Of a DNA stretch of 6,421 bases, positions 5,855 through 6,421 are shown in pieces. The notes below the pieces were generated by a model, which was given only the letters and a program-made list of their open reading frames with translations, made no database searches and was not told the origin of the DNA. The DNA is from Oscillospiraceae bacterium (GTDB taxonomy: Bacteria > Bacillota_A > Clostridia > Oscillospirales > Oscillospiraceae), in assembly GCA_017550765.1 (NCBI GenBank), contig JAFZOC010000289.1, forward strand, positions 1-6,421, given 5' to 3'. The position numbers were made by a program, and so were the translations under genes. Every line of letters begins with the position of its first letter. Within the stretch, counting starts at the first letter, position 1.

Positions 5855-6397
5855 ATGAAAAAGCTCGTTCTCGCCGTCTCCCTGCTGGCCTGTCTCCTGC
5901 TCACTGCCTGCGGCAACGCCGCGCAGCAGCGTTTCCTCGCCTTCTCCGAAGAGCTCGCGCAGCGCGATGCGCTCAGTTTCACCGCAGACCTGACCGCCAG
6001 CTATCCGGACCGCGACGCGGCCTTCACGCTCCGTTACGAGCTCTCGGACGGGACGCAGCGGATCACCGTGCTGGCTCCCGGCAGCATCTCCGGCGTCAGC
6101 GCCCGCATAGACGCGGACGGCACCAAGCTGGAATACGACGGCGCGGTGCTGGATACCGGCGACCTGGACGGCTTTGGGCTCTCTCCCATGTCCGCCCTCC
6201 CCGCGGTCGTCACCGCCCTGACGCAGGGGCACGCCGACGCTTTCTGGACCGAGGACGGGATGGACGCCGTGGAACTGCAGCTGGACGACAGCACCACGGT
6301 CCGCGTCCATTTTGGCAGGGACGGCGTCCCCTGCCGCGCCGAGCTGATCTCCGACGGCACCGTGACCGTCGTCTGCCAGATCAAAAACTGGAGCTGA
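5855..6397 (+). CDS. Lipoprotein of unknown function
   Basis: 180 residues. The N-terminus is a lipoprotein signal: MKK, a hydrophobic stretch (4-16) and the lipobox LTAC with the lipidated Cys19. The mature protein should therefore sit on the outer face of the membrane. The rest (about 27-180) is rich in alternating beta-strand-like stretches such as FTADLTASY, AAFTLRYEL and TTVRVHF, ending in TVTVVCQIKNW. This recalls the antiparallel half-barrel of LolA/LppX-type lipoproteins, but I see no diagnostic motif, so the fold is a guess. The start at 5855 follows GGAGG with 7 bases between; the in-frame ATG at 5837 lacks a comparable site. It has a strong promoter of its own and is followed after 3 bases by another gene, with which it is probably co-transcribed. 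No truncation is visible. Confidence 0.85.
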   Translation: MKKLVLAVSLLACLLLTACGNAAQQRFLAFSEELAQRDALSFTADLTASYPDRDAAFTLRYELSDGTQRITVLAPGSISGVSARIDADGTKLEYDGAVLDTGDLDGFGLSPMSALPAVVTALTQGHADAFWTEDGMDAVELQLDDSTTVRVHFGRDGVPCRAELISDGTVTVVCQIKNWS

Positions 6398-6400
6398 GAT

Positions 6401-6421
6401 ATGAACGACTTACAACAGAGG
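6401..6421 (+). CDS. Start of a further gene, cut by the window edge
   Basis: An ATG three bases after the lipoprotein stop opens a frame of seven codons (MNDLQQR) to the window end. GGAG at 6390-6393, inside the end of the preceding gene, lies 7 bases upstream, a good ribosome binding site. The tight spacing indicates translational coupling in one operon. Seven residues are too few to name a product. In Bacillus a LolA-like lipoprotein gene (ydcC) precedes alanine racemase, which would be one hypothesis to test, with no sequence support here. Confidence 0.6.

Overview
The window comes from a GC-rich, low-codon-bias-looking member of the Bacillota, most likely a gut-type Clostridia (Oscillospiraceae-like). 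The evidence is a T-box leader upstream of pheST, an IreB-family protein, vegetative sigma-A-type promoters, AGGAGG ribosome binding sites and a palindromic intergenic repeat of the kind I associate with that group. The taxonomic placement is inference.

Left part, minus strand: a membrane-anchored phosphodiester glycosidase gene (NAGPA/DUF2233 family) runs off the left edge (1-871). It starts at GTG behind a good promoter at 915-943. A 250-base GC-rich spacer with two hairpins separates it from ireB (1196-1438), a small phosphoprotein regulator gene with its own extended -10 promoter.

Centre, minus strand: the phenylalanyl-tRNA synthetase operon pheS-pheT (5272 down to 1546), with only 16 bases between the two genes. 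Upstream lies a T-box riboswitch: promoter at 5651-5679, candidate specifier UUC at 5557-5559, T-box sequence at 5466-5479 and intrinsic terminator at 5419-5458. Uncharged tRNA-Phe should permit transcription of the enzyme that charges it. Between the attenuator and pheS sits a pair of related palindromes (5294-5377) that looks like an interspersed repeat. PheT is about 90 residues longer than usual. The extra segment lies at the end of its EMAP/OB tRNA-binding domain and resembles a degenerate second copy of part of that domain, including a 23-of-24-base DNA repeat. This is the most unusual feature of the window.

Right part, plus strand: divergent from pheST, a near-perfect promoter (5711-5739) drives a lipoprotein gene of unknown function (5855-6397) through a leader of about 109 bases with a 5'-end hairpin. 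Three bases after its stop a further gene begins (6401) and is cut by the window edge.

Most of the window is ordinary housekeeping content. I see no CRISPR array, transposase, tRNA or rRNA gene, and no convincing evidence of a wholly new system.
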